A DNA stretch of 64,000 bases from Aliirhizobium wenxiniae (GCF_019511445.1 NZ_JAEUAN010000002.1:310001-374000); one strand, 5' to 3'; positions 39,783 through 49,521 are shown, counted from the stretch's first letter. Program-made: numbers and translations. The notes: a model not told the origin generated them from the sequence alone.

Positions 39783-42344
39783 ATGGCAGAATTTCCAACC
39801 AAGGCAAACGTGGTCATCATTGGGCTCGGCGGCATCGTCGGCGCCTCTATCGCCCACCATCTGGTGGAACGCGGTTGGGACGACATTGTCGGCATCGACA
39901 AGTCCGGCATCCCGACCGACATCGGCTCCACCGCCCATGCCTCGGATTTCTGCTACACGACCAGCCACGATTATCTCTCGGTCTGGACGACGCAATATTC
40001 GATCGATTTCTACGAGAAGATGGGCCACTACGCCCGTATCGGCGGCCTTGAAGTTGCCCGCACCGGCGATGATCTCTGGATGGAAGAGATCAAGCGCAAG
40101 CTGACGTCCGCAAAGGCCTTCGGCACCCGCGCCCATTACGTCTCGCCCGCCGAGATCAAGGAGAAATTCCCGCTGATCGAGGAGGATCAGATCCAGGGCG
40201 GCATGTTCGATCCCGATGCCGGCCTTGTCATTCCCCGCAGCCAAACTGTTGCGGGCAAGCTGGTCGATGCTGCAGAGAAGGCCGGCAAGCTCAAAGTCTT
40301 CGGCAATACGTCTGCAACCTCGCTGGTCGTCGAAAACGGCCGCATCAAGGGCGTCGTCACCCATCGCGGCACGATCATGGCCGATCACGTCATCGTCTGC
40401 GCCGGCATCTGGGGTCGTCTGATCGCCGAAATGGTGGGAGAAGATCTGCCGGTCATGCCGGTCGATCATCCGCTGACCTTCTTCGGTCCGTTCAACGAAT
40501 TTGCCGGAACGGGCAAGGAGATCGGCTATCCGCTGCTGCGCGACCAGGGCAACTCCGCCTATATGCGCGACACCGGCGACCCGAACACGACCGAGGGCGG
40601 CCAGATCGAATGGGGCTATTACGAGACCGACAACCCGCGCCTCTGCCACCCGCGCGATATCCTCGAAAAACACGAAGCACGCCTGTCGCCCTCGCAGCGC
40701 GATCTCGACATGGAACAGATCCTGACGCCGCTGGAGCGTGCGATGGAACTGACGCCGATCCTCGGCGAACTGGGCTATAACGAAGGCCATTCCTTCAATG
40801 GCCTGCTGCAGGTTTCAGCCGCCGGAGGTCCGTCTTGCGGCGAAAGCCAGAAGGTGCGCGGCCTCTGGTATTGCGTCGCCATCTGGGTCAAGGATGGTCC
40901 CGGCTACGGCAAGCTGATCGCCGATTGGATGACCGACGGTCGCACCGAGATCGACCACAACTCGATCGACTATTCCCGCTTCTACCCGCACCAGCTGACC
41001 GAAGACTTCATCGAGGGCCGCACCCGCGAGGCGGCGCAAAAAATCTATTTCCCGGCAGTGCACCCGCGCGAACCCTATGCGACCGGCCGCAACGTCAAAC
41101 GCTCGCCCTTCTACGAGCGCGAGAAGGAGCTTGGCGGTTACTTCATGGAACTCGGCGGCTGGGAGCGTGCCCATGGCTACGCCGCCAACGAGCATCTTTT
41201 GGAAAAATACGCCAATCAGGTGCCGGTACGCGAGAACGAATGGGACAACCGTCATTTCTGGCGCGTGTCGAATGCCGAACATCTGGCGATGAGCGAGGAT
41301 TGCGGCATCGTAAACCTCTCGCACTTCCACATGGTCGATATCGAAGGGCCGGACCATGTCGAGCTGCTGGAATGGCTTTGTGCCGCAAAGATCGGCGGCG
41401 ACGCCAATATCAGCAAGGGCATCTACACCCACTTCCTCGACGACGAAGGCATGGTGCGCGCCGACTTCACCGTGTTCCGTATGGAAGATCGCTGCCGTCT
41501 GGTGAACGGTGCCGATGCCGGCCCGCGCGACTTCCACTACATGAAGCGTGTTGCCGAGGATCGCGGCCTCGACGTAACCATTACCGACGTCTCCGAAAAA
41601 TTCATCACCATCGGCATCTGGGGCCCGAACGCCCGCGACACGCTGAAGAAAGTCGTTGCCGACCCGGCTGGTCTCGACATCGAAAACTTCGCCTTCGCCG
41701 CCATCAAGCCGATCGAGATCGCCGGCAAGCCGGTGACTGCCTTCCGCATTTCCTATGTCGGTGAACAGGGCTGGGAACTGCATATGAAATACGAGGACGG
41801 CCTTGCCGTCTGGGACGCTTTGCGCGCCACCAGCGTGATGGCCTTCGGCGTCGAGACCTATGCAAACTCCCGCCGCATGGAAAAATCGCTGCGCCTGCAG
41901 AACGGCGATCTTCTGACCCAGTACAATCTGATCGAGGCAGATCTCGCCCGCCCCAAGGTCAAGGAAGCCGATTTCCGCGGCAAGGCAAAACATCTGGAAT
42001 ACAAGGCGCGGGCCAACCAGCCGGCCATGCTCTGCACGCTGGTGATGACCGACAACACGGATGCGAGCGGTGTCAAGCGCTATCCGGTCGGCGCGATGCC
42101 GGTGATCGACCCGGAAACGGGCAAGACGCTGGTCGATGAGTTGGGTCGCATTTCCTACACCACCTCGGTCGCCTACGGTCCGACGATCGGCAGGAATATC
42201 GCACTTGCCTATCTGCCATGGGATTATTGCCAGGTCGGGAGGAAGCTGGTGGTCAACTATTTCAACGAGGACTTTCCGGTGGAGGTGGCGGCAGTTGGTT
42301 ACAAGCCGCTGTACGATCCGGAGAACTTGAAGCCGAGAACGTAA
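39783..42344 (+). CDS. Dimethylglycine/sarcosine dehydrogenase-like flavoprotein with GcvT domain
   Basis: An 853-residue two-part enzyme. The N-terminal DAO domain (about 1-410) starts VVIIGLGGIVGASIAHHL (FAD-binding), with the STAHASDF segment; the C-terminal GcvT/aminomethyltransferase-type tetrahydrofolate domain (about 470-850) has MVRADFTVFRMEDRC, FRISYVGEQGWELHM and NSRRMEKSLR. This layout oxidises an N-methylated glycine and hands formaldehyde to tetrahydrofolate. AGGAGA precedes the ATG. It stands alone, flanked by a channel gene and a mosaic repeat. Substrate could be dimethylglycine, sarcosine or a related N-methyl amino acid. Confidence 0.85.
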   Translation: MAEFPTKANVVIIGLGGIVGASIAHHLVERGWDDIVGIDKSGIPTDIGSTAHASDFCYTTSHDYLSVWTTQYSIDFYEKMGHYARIGGLEVARTGDDLWMEEIKRKLTSAKAFGTRAHYVSPAEIKEKFPLIEEDQIQGGMFDPDAGLVIPRSQTVAGKLVDAAEKAGKLKVFGNTSATSLVVENGRIKGVVTHRGTIMADHVIVCAGIWGRLIAEMVGEDLPVMPVDHPLTFFGPFNEFAGTGKEIGYPLLRDQGNSAYMRDTGDPNTTEGGQIEWGYYETDNPRLCHPRDILEKHEARLSPSQRDLDMEQILTPLERAMELTPILGELGYNEGHSFNGLLQVSAAGGPSCGESQKVRGLWYCVAIWVKDGPGYGKLIADWMTDGRTEIDHNSIDYSRFYPHQLTEDFIEGRTREAAQKIYFPAVHPREPYATGRNVKRSPFYEREKELGGYFMELGGWERAHGYAANEHLLEKYANQVPVRENEWDNRHFWRVSNAEHLAMSEDCGIVNLSHFHMVDIEGPDHVELLEWLCAAKIGGDANISKGIYTHFLDDEGMVRADFTVFRMEDRCRLVNGADAGPRDFHYMKRVAEDRGLDVTITDVSEKFITIGIWGPNARDTLKKVVADPAGLDIENFAFAAIKPIEIAGKPVTAFRISYVGEQGWELHMKYEDGLAVWDALRATSVMAFGVETYANSRRMEKSLRLQNGDLLTQYNLIEADLARPKVKEADFRGKAKHLEYKARANQPAMLCTLVMTDNTDASGVKRYPVGAMPVIDPETGKTLVDELGRISYTTSVAYGPTIGRNIALAYLPWDYCQVGRKLVVNYFNEDFPVEVAAVGYKPLYDPENLKPRT

Positions 42345-42355
42345 CCAAGAACTCC

Positions 42356-42484
42356 GTCATTCCTGTCCTTGTGACAGGAATCCAGCCGACGCGCGGCGGC
42401 GCGGCGAGAGGAGTCTTTTCAGCCCAAGGACTTGGGCTGGCTGGATCTCTGTTCCTCGGGTTTAACCCGAGGAACAGAGATGAG
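42356..42484. repeat. Mosaic palindromic intergenic element, copy B
   Basis: About 129 bp bounded by GTCAT and ATGAG. Left outer hairpin CCTGTCCTTGTGACAGG with ATCCAGC, inner left GCGCGGCGGCGCG stretch, core GAGTCTTTTC at 42411-42420, inner right AGCCCAAG/CTTGGGCT hairpin, then GCTGGAT and a right outer hairpin CTCTGTTCCTCGGG / CCCGAGGAACAGAG. Compared with copy A (13631-13744) the GCCCAAG hairpin has moved from left to right of the core, while the core keeps the same orientation. It separates two convergent genes. Confidence 0.85.
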
Positions 42485-42515
42485 GGAGGAGAGCGTTGCC
42501 CGCTCATCAAAAACC

Positions 42516-43907
42516 TCACGCGCTCTGCCGTTGCCCCACCCCGGCATCACCCGCCAGCTCCCAGGCAATCTCCTCCGCCACCTGTTTCGCCTGGTTGCGG
42601 ATATCCGGCACGGCGGTGATTTCCCAGAACTGGCCGGCAGTCAGTGCGCCGACGGCGTAAAGCCTCGGTCGCACCGTTCCATCCGGGCAACAGATGCGCG
42701 AGCGGGCATCGACGCTGACGCCGAGGCCAAGCCGGTCCATGCCGATCACCGATGTCTCGCACATCTGCTGCAACAGCGGCGAATGGGCGATGCCGGCGCG
42801 CTCCATGCCGGTACAGTTGACGATCCAGTCGACGGCGATCTCCTGCATCTCGGAAGTCCCGCGTTTGCGGAAACGGATGCCGATCCGGCCATCGGCTTCC
42901 CTGATCTCACGAATGAAACCGGCATGGACCGTCACCGTGCCTGTGTCGATCAGCGGCTTGAAGCGCGACCAGACCGGCGGGGCAAGCCGGTGCCGGTGAA
43001 TGTTCCACCAGGCAAGCGCATGCCGCATGAAACGGGATCGTTGTGCATCATTCAGTTCCTGCCAGAGCTGCTGCGTACGGTGCCGCAACCCATCCATCAG
43101 TCCGCGCCAGTCGGCTCCCTCGCGCACCTGCGCACGGAAACCTGCGAGGATGTCGCTGATCTCGTGGCCCTTTGTCGGCAGCCGAGGTTCGACAGCCTCC
43201 GGCTTGATCGTGCTGTGCGGATGCGGAACGAGACCACGCCGGGAAATCACATGGATCTCGCCACGATGCCCGTGCGAGCGCAGCGACAGCACCTGATCCA
43301 CCATCGTCAGGCCGGAGCCTAGAATGCAGATATCATCATCGGGTTTGACGGATGAGAGCCAGCCAAGCCGCCAGGGGTTCTGCACGATGCGGTGACGCAT
43401 CTTGTCCGGTATGAGGTCAGACGCGATCGGCATTTCAGCATTGCCGACACCGAGGCAGAGCGCGACATTTCGGGCTCGCAGTACCGTATCATTGTCGAGA
43501 TGGAATTCGATATCCGTCTCATCCGGCATCATGCAGGCGGTTGCCTTCGCCTTGATGAAATCGACCGCGACGCGATCATCCCGGCGACGCAACAGCGAGG
43601 CAAGCCTGTCCCTCAGATAAAGCCCGTAATCCCCACGCGCAGCAAAATAATCGCCGACCGGCTTGCGCCCCTTTTCCCTCAGCCAGTCGAGGAAATCGTC
43701 CGGTTCGTCTGGAAAGGCGCTCATCCGCGCGGCAGGCACATTGAGCCGATGCAAGTAGAATTCGCTGCGATAGGCGGTGCCGCGGCCAAAACCCGGATCG
43801 TCGCCGATAATCGCAATCGAGCGCTCGGGCCCGAGCTGGCGCAGAAGATTGATGGTCAGCGCAATGGCTGAAAAACCGGAACCGACAACAGCGACGTCAT
43901 AGATCAA
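42516..43907 (-). CDS. FAD/NAD(P)-binding protein, YdhS-like (NAD_binding_9)
   Basis: A 463-residue flavoprotein of COG4529. Rossmann motif VAVVGSGFSAIALTINLLRQL at the N-terminus, GDDPGFGRGTAYRS, LHRLNVPAARMSAFPD, then LGSGLTMVDQVLSL (second dinucleotide site) and VNCTGMER. The enzyme class is uncharacterised; some relatives are linked to siderophore or secondary metabolism, but no such genes are here. The start is TTG at 43907, with AGGAG 8 nt upstream. Its neighbour on the same strand is the glucose dehydrogenase, 196 bp away. Confidence 0.8.
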   Translation of the reverse strand: MIYDVAVVGSGFSAIALTINLLRQLGPERSIAIIGDDPGFGRGTAYRSEFYLHRLNVPAARMSAFPDEPDDFLDWLREKGRKPVGDYFAARGDYGLYLRDRLASLLRRRDDRVAVDFIKAKATACMMPDETDIEFHLDNDTVLRARNVALCLGVGNAEMPIASDLIPDKMRHRIVQNPWRLGWLSSVKPDDDICILGSGLTMVDQVLSLRSHGHRGEIHVISRRGLVPHPHSTIKPEAVEPRLPTKGHEISDILAGFRAQVREGADWRGLMDGLRHRTQQLWQELNDAQRSRFMRHALAWWNIHRHRLAPPVWSRFKPLIDTGTVTVHAGFIREIREADGRIGIRFRKRGTSEMQEIAVDWIVNCTGMERAGIAHSPLLQQMCETSVIGMDRLGLGVSVDARSRICCPDGTVRPRLYAVGALTAGQFWEITAVPDIRNQAKQVAEEIAWELAGDAGVGQRQSA

Positions 43908-44044
43908 GGGTCAACTCCTGCTCTATTTCGGAAAGCCGGCCGCCGTCCCCTTAGGCGCCCGTTATCACTACCAACCTAGTCGGGATTAAATATCTGTAAA
44001 GCCCTCGTTTATGTCAGCCACAGATCATGCCCGGCTGCATAAAC

Positions 44045-44078
44045 GAAAAAAGCCGCGACATGTTTCCATGCCGCGGCT
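44045..44078 (-). terminator. Rho-independent terminator after gcd
   Basis: AGCCGCGGCATG / CATGTCGCGGCT stem with a GAAA loop (one G-T-type mismatch) followed by TTTTTTCG on the minus strand, 26 bp after the gcd stop. Confidence 0.85.
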
Positions 44079-44103
44079 CCAATCTTCATCTACGTCGGAT
44101 CGA

Positions 44104-46533
44104 TCAATCCGGCAGAGCGTAGGCGATCACATAGTCGCCGCGATCGGGCGACTGGCGGGCGCCGCCGGCCGAGATGACGACATACTGCTTGCCGGTCTTT
44201 GGCGACTTGTAGGTCATCGGCGTGCCCTGGCTGCCAACCGGCATGCGAGCCTTCCAGATTTCCTTACCCGTCGCACTGTCGAAGGCGCGCAGATAATAGT
44301 CCTGGGTGGCCGCGAAGAAGACGAGGCCGCCCTGGGTGGCGAGCGAACCGCCGATGGTCGGCATGCCGATCGGGATCGGAACGCCCATCTTGATACCCAT
44401 CGGGCCGGTGTCTTCGACCGTGCCGAGCGGAACCTGCCACTTGATCTTCTGGCTATCCATGTCGATCGCCGTCAGCGTGCCGAATGGCGGTTCCTGGCAG
44501 GGAATGCCAAGAGCGGACAGGAAGCGGTTCTTGTCGACGGCGTAGGGCGTGCCCTTCATCGGCACGACGCCCATGACGGTGTTGGTGGCCTCCGAACCGC
44601 TGGAAACAGCGGTGGTCGGTGCGGCTTCCTTCATCTGGATCCACAGGCCAAGGCGCATGTCGTTGACGAAGATGGTGTTCGTCACCGGGTCGGTAGAGAA
44701 ACCGCCCCAGTTCATGCCACCCAGCGAACCCGGGAAGTTGAGCGCCAGATCGAGACCCGGAACCGTGTAGACGCCGTCATAACGCATGCCCTTGAAGGCG
44801 ATGCGGCACAACAGCTGATCGAACGGGGTTGCACCCCACATGTCGCTTTCGGTCAGCGTCTGTGCGCCGATCTGCGGCATGCCGACCGACAGTTTCTGCG
44901 TCGGTGCATAAGGCTCGTTGGGAATCTTGCCCGGAACGACCGGAACCTCGGCCACTTCGGTGAGCGGCTGGCCGGTAGCGCGGTCAAGCACCCAGATCTG
45001 GCCGGCCTTGGTGCCGAATGTCAGCGCCGGAACCGTCGTGCCATCCTTCTTCTTGAAGTCGATGAAGGAAGGCTGCATCGGGGTGTCAAAATCCCAGAGG
45101 TCGTTGTGAACCGTCTGGTAGACCCATTTTTCGCGGCCGGTCGTGGCATCGAGCGCCAGCATGGACGCACCGTATTTGTGGTCGAGCGCGGTGCGGGTCG
45201 CACCGTAAAGATCGACCGACGGGCTGCCGACCGGCAGGAATACCGTGTTGGATGCCTCGTCATAGGATGTGCCGGCCCAGACGTTCGGGGTCGAACGCGT
45301 ATAGGTCTGGCCTTCCGGCGGCAGCTTGGTGATCTCCGGGTTGCCCGGGTCGAATGCCCAGCGCAGCTCGCCGGTCACGACGTCGAAGCCACGCATGACG
45401 CCGCCCGGCATGTCCACCTGGACGTTGTCGGCGATACGGCCACCGATGATGATCGTCGTGCCCGCAACCGTCGGAGCGGCTGTCAGCACGTATTGCGGAT
45501 CAGCCGCAGCGCCAAGGCCAACCTTCAGGTCTACCCGGCCATTGGTGCCGAAATCCGGGCAAAATGCGCCGGTGTCGGCATCAAGCGCGATCAGCTCGGC
45601 AGTGATCGTGTTCATGATGATACGGCGCTGGCAAAGCGCGCCTTCGGCAACCGTGACCGGGGTGACCGGCGTCGAACCGTCGATCGTCGGCTGCACCAGC
45701 GGACGGGCCGCATCGAAATAGGCAAGGCCGCGGCAACGCATCCAGACGGACGACTTTGCGTTGATCTCGTTCTTCCAGATTTCCTTACCTGTATCGGCCT
45801 CGATGGCGATGACATTGTTATGCGGCGTGCACAGGAACACGCGGTCGCCGATCTGCAGAGGCGTCAACTGGTCTTCGGCACCGCCGCCGCCGGGGCTGAT
45901 CGGCGTGTCGCCGGTACGATAGGTCCAGGCGACCTGCAATTCCTTGACGTTGTCGCGGGTGATCTGGTCGAGCGCTGCGAAACGCGAGCCGCCATTGGTG
46001 TTGCCATAGGCTTCCCAGTTCTTCTGCTCCTTGGCCGGATCGACCGGAGTGAGCGGCGCAGGCGTGCCGGAAAAGGCGACAGTCGGGTGCGGCACCATCA
46101 TGCCAGCGAAACCGGCGACGGAAGCAACGGCAAGAATGGCAGCAACGAGGAAGGACGGCAAATAGGCAGGCGTCTTGCCGGCAGCCTTGCGCAGCAGCGG
46201 GAAGCTCAGCGCAATGACGGTCGCACCGACGCCGAAGGCGAGCAGACGCGAAATCAGCGGCCAGAAATCAAGGCCAGCATCCCAGACCGCCCACAGAACG
46301 GTGGCGATGGTGACGAGGCCGAACAGCAATGCACCGGCAGGCTTGCGAATGATTACCAGCAGGCCGGCGATGACGATGGCAATCCCGGCCAGCAGAAAAT
46401 ACCAGCTGCCGCCGAGTGAAACGAGCTTTCCGCCGCCAATGGCGAAGAACAGGCCCGCGAGGACGAGGACGGCACCAAGCACGAACAGCCAGATTTTGGC
46501 TATCGCGGACAGGGTACCCTTAGAGGTTTCCAT
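44104..46533 (-). CDS. gcd: Membrane-bound PQQ-dependent glucose dehydrogenase
   Basis: An 809-residue quinoprotein. The N-terminus has five membrane helices (about 10-150) that anchor the enzyme and dock ubiquinone; the rest is an eight-bladed PQQ propeller facing the periplasm, with WTYRTGDTPISPGG, RRIIMNTITAELIALDADTG, LGPMGIKMG-like and GSQGTPMTY blocks and repeated tryptophan-docking motifs such as TGKEIWKAR. It oxidises glucose to gluconolactone. No PQQ synthesis genes are in the window, so PQQ must be made or imported elsewhere. The ATG at 46533 begins the first helix; a TTG six codons upstream is an alternative. Confidence 0.93.
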   Translation of the reverse strand: METSKGTLSAIAKIWLFVLGAVLVLAGLFFAIGGGKLVSLGGSWYFLLAGIAIVIAGLLVIIRKPAGALLFGLVTIATVLWAVWDAGLDFWPLISRLLAFGVGATVIALSFPLLRKAAGKTPAYLPSFLVAAILAVASVAGFAGMMVPHPTVAFSGTPAPLTPVDPAKEQKNWEAYGNTNGGSRFAALDQITRDNVKELQVAWTYRTGDTPISPGGGGAEDQLTPLQIGDRVFLCTPHNNVIAIEADTGKEIWKNEINAKSSVWMRCRGLAYFDAARPLVQPTIDGSTPVTPVTVAEGALCQRRIIMNTITAELIALDADTGAFCPDFGTNGRVDLKVGLGAAADPQYVLTAAPTVAGTTIIIGGRIADNVQVDMPGGVMRGFDVVTGELRWAFDPGNPEITKLPPEGQTYTRSTPNVWAGTSYDEASNTVFLPVGSPSVDLYGATRTALDHKYGASMLALDATTGREKWVYQTVHNDLWDFDTPMQPSFIDFKKKDGTTVPALTFGTKAGQIWVLDRATGQPLTEVAEVPVVPGKIPNEPYAPTQKLSVGMPQIGAQTLTESDMWGATPFDQLLCRIAFKGMRYDGVYTVPGLDLALNFPGSLGGMNWGGFSTDPVTNTIFVNDMRLGLWIQMKEAAPTTAVSSGSEATNTVMGVVPMKGTPYAVDKNRFLSALGIPCQEPPFGTLTAIDMDSQKIKWQVPLGTVEDTGPMGIKMGVPIPIGMPTIGGSLATQGGLVFFAATQDYYLRAFDSATGKEIWKARMPVGSQGTPMTYKSPKTGKQYVVISAGGARQSPDRGDYVIAYALPD

Positions 46534-46943
46534 GGGTGTCTCTAGCTCCAATTGTGGATTCGACAGAGTCGACAGTCAAAGGCCACAGCAGTGCCGTCAG
46601 GAGCGGAGAAGGTCGTCAAAATCGGTACCGTGCTTCTGTCGAAGAAACGCGAACGGCAAGCCGAGTGATATGCAATCGGCGGGTCGGAGGCGTCCCTTTC
46701 GAGGACTTCGAGGTCGCTTGCCACGCCCTCCCCGCGCGCCAGCGGCAGGCATCCATGCCCGCGCCTGCGGTATAACGCTGCCTGCGACAAAATGGCAAGA
46801 AATATATGTACTATTCCGTACATAATATGTTCAAGAATTCTGAACGACATTTAGTCTATTGATAATAGCCGAATTTCCAACTCAAACGAGCATGATCGCG
46901 ACAAACGGAGTTCGGCAAGAAAATCCGGTAATACTGGCATCGG
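46534..46943. other. Region upstream of gcd with two inverted repeats
   Basis: A 410-bp gap without a supported gene. It contains TATGTAC-N6-GTACATA at 46805-46824 and GTTCA-N7-TGAAC at 46829-46845, about 270-310 bp upstream of gcd. A 102-codon open frame across part of it shows no domain or ribosome site. The repeats may be operators or the terminator zone of the preceding minus-strand operon. Confidence 0.5.
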
Positions 46944-47219
46944 CTACGGATGTTCTACGACGTAAACGCTGCGTAGAGTCCGTGCTTCCCGTTTTACGAT
47001 GCGCAAAGGCCCGCCCATATCGACAAGAGAATTGAGCTCCCTCAGGACCAGGGCATGGGCGACCCCGAGAAGCCGGGCAAAAGAGCGACTGTCGAGAGCG
47101 ATATTTTCTTCGGCGGCAACGATGAGCGCCGCCTGCAGCGATGTCAGCCGCTGGTCTCTCGCCTGAAGCTCCGCGACCAGACGGAGAAACTGTTCTGTCT
47201 GGCCGTTATCCTCGCTCAT
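46944..47219 (-). CDS. Small hypothetical protein coupled to the YdeP-like oxidoreductase
   Basis: A 91-residue mostly helical protein with no signal peptide or membrane segment. Its start overlaps the stop of the molybdoenzyme gene by 4 nt, so the two are translationally coupled. The central part (LTSLQAALIVAAEENIALDS, RSFARLLGVAHALVLRELNS) could form a compact helix-turn-helix-like fold, ending with a beta-rich RTLRSVYVVEHP wing-like tail. It may be a regulator or an accessory protein of the enzyme. Not recognised as FdhD or another known maturation factor. Confidence 0.7.
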   Translation of the reverse strand: MSEDNGQTEQFLRLVAELQARDQRLTSLQAALIVAAEENIALDSRSFARLLGVAHALVLRELNSLVDMGGPLRIVKREARTLRSVYVVEHP

Positions 47220-49510
47220 GCGGCCACGCGCTTGCGGAACGACACCATGATCGACTTGGAGGTCGGCGTATCGCTTTCCTCTCCGGCACTGCCCAGCGGC
47301 ACAAGCACGTTCAGCTCCGGATAATAACCGGCGATGCTACCGCGCGGAATGTCATAGGGCACGAAGCGGAAATCCCGCGCCACCCGGGAGATCCCATCAT
47401 CGTAGTCGGTAACCACATCCATCCGGTCACCGGCTTCCGCGCCGATATCCTTCAGGTCCTCGGGATGGATGAAGATCACCTGGCGTTCGCCATAGACACC
47501 CCGATACCGGTCATCCAGACCATAAACGGTCGTATTGTACTGGTCATGCGAGCGAAACGTCTGCAAGGCAAAACGTCCGCCGCCCTTGCGGGCGCGCTGG
47601 TGCACGGTTTCCTGCGGCAGCGCGACAGCCGAAAAGCACGCCTTGCCCGCCGGCGTGTTCCATTCGCGATGAGACGCGGTATTGCGCAGATGGAAACCAC
47701 GCGGCTTGCGGACACGGGCATTGAAATTCTCGAAGCCCGGAATAGTCGCTTCGATGTGATCGCGGATGAGATCGTAATCATCCGCCAACGCTGCCCAGCG
47801 CACGATATCCGTGCCGACCGTCGCTTCGGCAATGCCGGCGATGATGCCGACCTCGGAGAGAAGATGCGGCGACGCGGGGCGATTGATACCCGCCGATCCG
47901 TGCACCATGCTCATCGAATCCTCGACAGTCACAAGCTGCGAATTCCCGAGCGAATTCAAATCCATCTCGGTGCGTCCTAGGCAGGGCAGGATATAGGAAA
48001 CCTCGCCCGGCATCAGATGCGAATGGTTCGGCTTGGTGGCGATATTGACGGTGAGCTTCATGCCGCCCAGCGCCTTCTCGACCAGCGCGCTATCGGGCGT
48101 GGCGCGGGCAAAATTACCGCCAAGCCCGATAAATGCCTGCGCGGAACCATCCAGCATGGCGCCGATCGCGGCCAGAACATTATGCCCGTCGGCGCGCGGC
48201 GCGACAAAACCGAAATGTTTTTCCAGCGCATCAAGGAATGCGGCAGGCGGTTTTTCGTTGATGCCGACCGTGCGGTCGCCCTGCACGTTGGAATGGCCGC
48301 GCACCGGGCAAAGCCCCGCACCTTCCCGCCCGACATTGCCGCGCAGGAACATGAAATTGGAGATCTCGCGGATCGTCGCCACCGAATGGAGATGCTGGGT
48401 CACGCCCATCGCCCAGGTGCAGATCACCTTTTCGGCCTTGATATAGACGGCCGCCGCCCGTTCGAGCTCCAGGCGGGTCAGGCCCGACTGATCCTCGATC
48501 TCGGCCCAGCTCGTGGCATCGACTGCGGCGCGATATTCGGCAGAACCGGCACAATGTCCGGCAATGAAGGCATGGTCGAGAACCGATGGTTCGCCAGCGG
48601 CTATCGCTGCATCTTCTGCTGCAAGAACAACCTTTGCCATGCCGCGCACGGCCGCCATGTCGCCGCCGAGACGTGGCTGGTAATAGTGGTTGGCGATCTC
48701 GGTCGAACCGCCGCGCAGCATTTCGATCTTGTCCTGCGGATCGGAAAAGCGTTCCAGCCCCTTTTCGCGGACCGGATTGAACACGACCACATCCGCACCC
48801 CGCATCGCCGCACGGCGAAGATCGCCGAGCATACGCGGATGGTTGGTGCCGGGGTTCTGGCCGATGACGAAAATCGCATCCGCCTTTTCGAAATCCTCCA
48901 GAAGCACCGTACCTTTGCCGATGCCGATCGCCTGTTTCAGCGCAACCCCGCTCGCCTCGTGGCACATGTTCGAGCAATCGGGAAAATTGTTGGTCCCATA
49001 GACGCGCACGAACAGCTGGTAGAGATAGGCCGCCTCGTTGCTGGCCCGGCCGGATGTATAGAACTCCGCCCGATCGGGGCTATCGAGACTTTTGAGGATG
49101 CCGCCGATCTCAGCAAAGGCATCGTCCCAGGCAACGGGCAGATACCGGTCGCTCGCCGCGTCATAGCGCATGGGGTGGGTGAGACGACCGTTGAGTTCCA
49201 GCTCGTAATCGCTCAGCTTGCGAAGCTCGGAGACCGTGTTGGCTGCAAAGAATGCAGGCGTGGCGCGCTTTTCCGTCGCCTCCCAGGAAACCGCCTTCAC
49301 CCCGTTTTCGCAGAATTCGAAGGAAGATCCATGTTCCGGATCACCCCAGGCGCAGCCGGGGCAGTCGAAGCCGTCCGGCTGGTTGGCCTTCAACATGGTA
49401 CGGGCGCCGGTAAGCGGCGATCCGCTTTCGAGAAGCCGCTTGCCGCAGCTTTTCAACGCGCCCCAGCCGCCGGCGGCAGAGGATTTCTTGCCAATAAACG
49501 ATGCAGTCAT
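47216..49510 (-). CDS. FdhF/YdeP-family molybdopterin oxidoreductase
   Basis: A 764-residue bis-molybdopterin-guanine-dinucleotide enzyme. N-terminal cysteine cluster DGFDCPGCAWGDPEHG, the FPDCSNMCHEASGVAL segment, IGQNPGTNHPRMLGDLR and the GRDEGAGLCPVRGHSNVQGDR-like cofactor loop (here NVGREGAGLCPVRGHSN), then a C-terminal molydop_binding domain with FIHPEDLKDIGAEAGDRM. YdeP proteins resemble formate dehydrogenases but their substrate is unsettled; the E. coli member is tied to acid resistance. It ends overlapping a 91-residue protein. Two promoter palindromes precede it (49522-49535 and 49565-49585). Confidence 0.88.
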   Translation of the reverse strand: MTASFIGKKSSAAGGWGALKSCGKRLLESGSPLTGARTMLKANQPDGFDCPGCAWGDPEHGSSFEFCENGVKAVSWEATEKRATPAFFAANTVSELRKLSDYELELNGRLTHPMRYDAASDRYLPVAWDDAFAEIGGILKSLDSPDRAEFYTSGRASNEAAYLYQLFVRVYGTNNFPDCSNMCHEASGVALKQAIGIGKGTVLLEDFEKADAIFVIGQNPGTNHPRMLGDLRRAAMRGADVVVFNPVREKGLERFSDPQDKIEMLRGGSTEIANHYYQPRLGGDMAAVRGMAKVVLAAEDAAIAAGEPSVLDHAFIAGHCAGSAEYRAAVDATSWAEIEDQSGLTRLELERAAAVYIKAEKVICTWAMGVTQHLHSVATIREISNFMFLRGNVGREGAGLCPVRGHSNVQGDRTVGINEKPPAAFLDALEKHFGFVAPRADGHNVLAAIGAMLDGSAQAFIGLGGNFARATPDSALVEKALGGMKLTVNIATKPNHSHLMPGEVSYILPCLGRTEMDLNSLGNSQLVTVEDSMSMVHGSAGINRPASPHLLSEVGIIAGIAEATVGTDIVRWAALADDYDLIRDHIEATIPGFENFNARVRKPRGFHLRNTASHREWNTPAGKACFSAVALPQETVHQRARKGGGRFALQTFRSHDQYNTTVYGLDDRYRGVYGERQVIFIHPEDLKDIGAEAGDRMDVVTDYDDGISRVARDFRFVPYDIPRGSIAGYYPELNVLVPLGSAGEESDTPTSKSIMVSFRKRVAA

Positions 49511-49521
49511 GACGGATGCTA

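Noticed and set aside
44011..46419. 802-codon frame antisense to gcd
   Set aside because: Arg/Asp/His-rich shadow of the quinoprotein gene; no family features.
46542..46850. 102-codon frame upstream of gcd
   Set aside because: Overlaps inverted repeats, lacks a ribosome site and recognisable domains.
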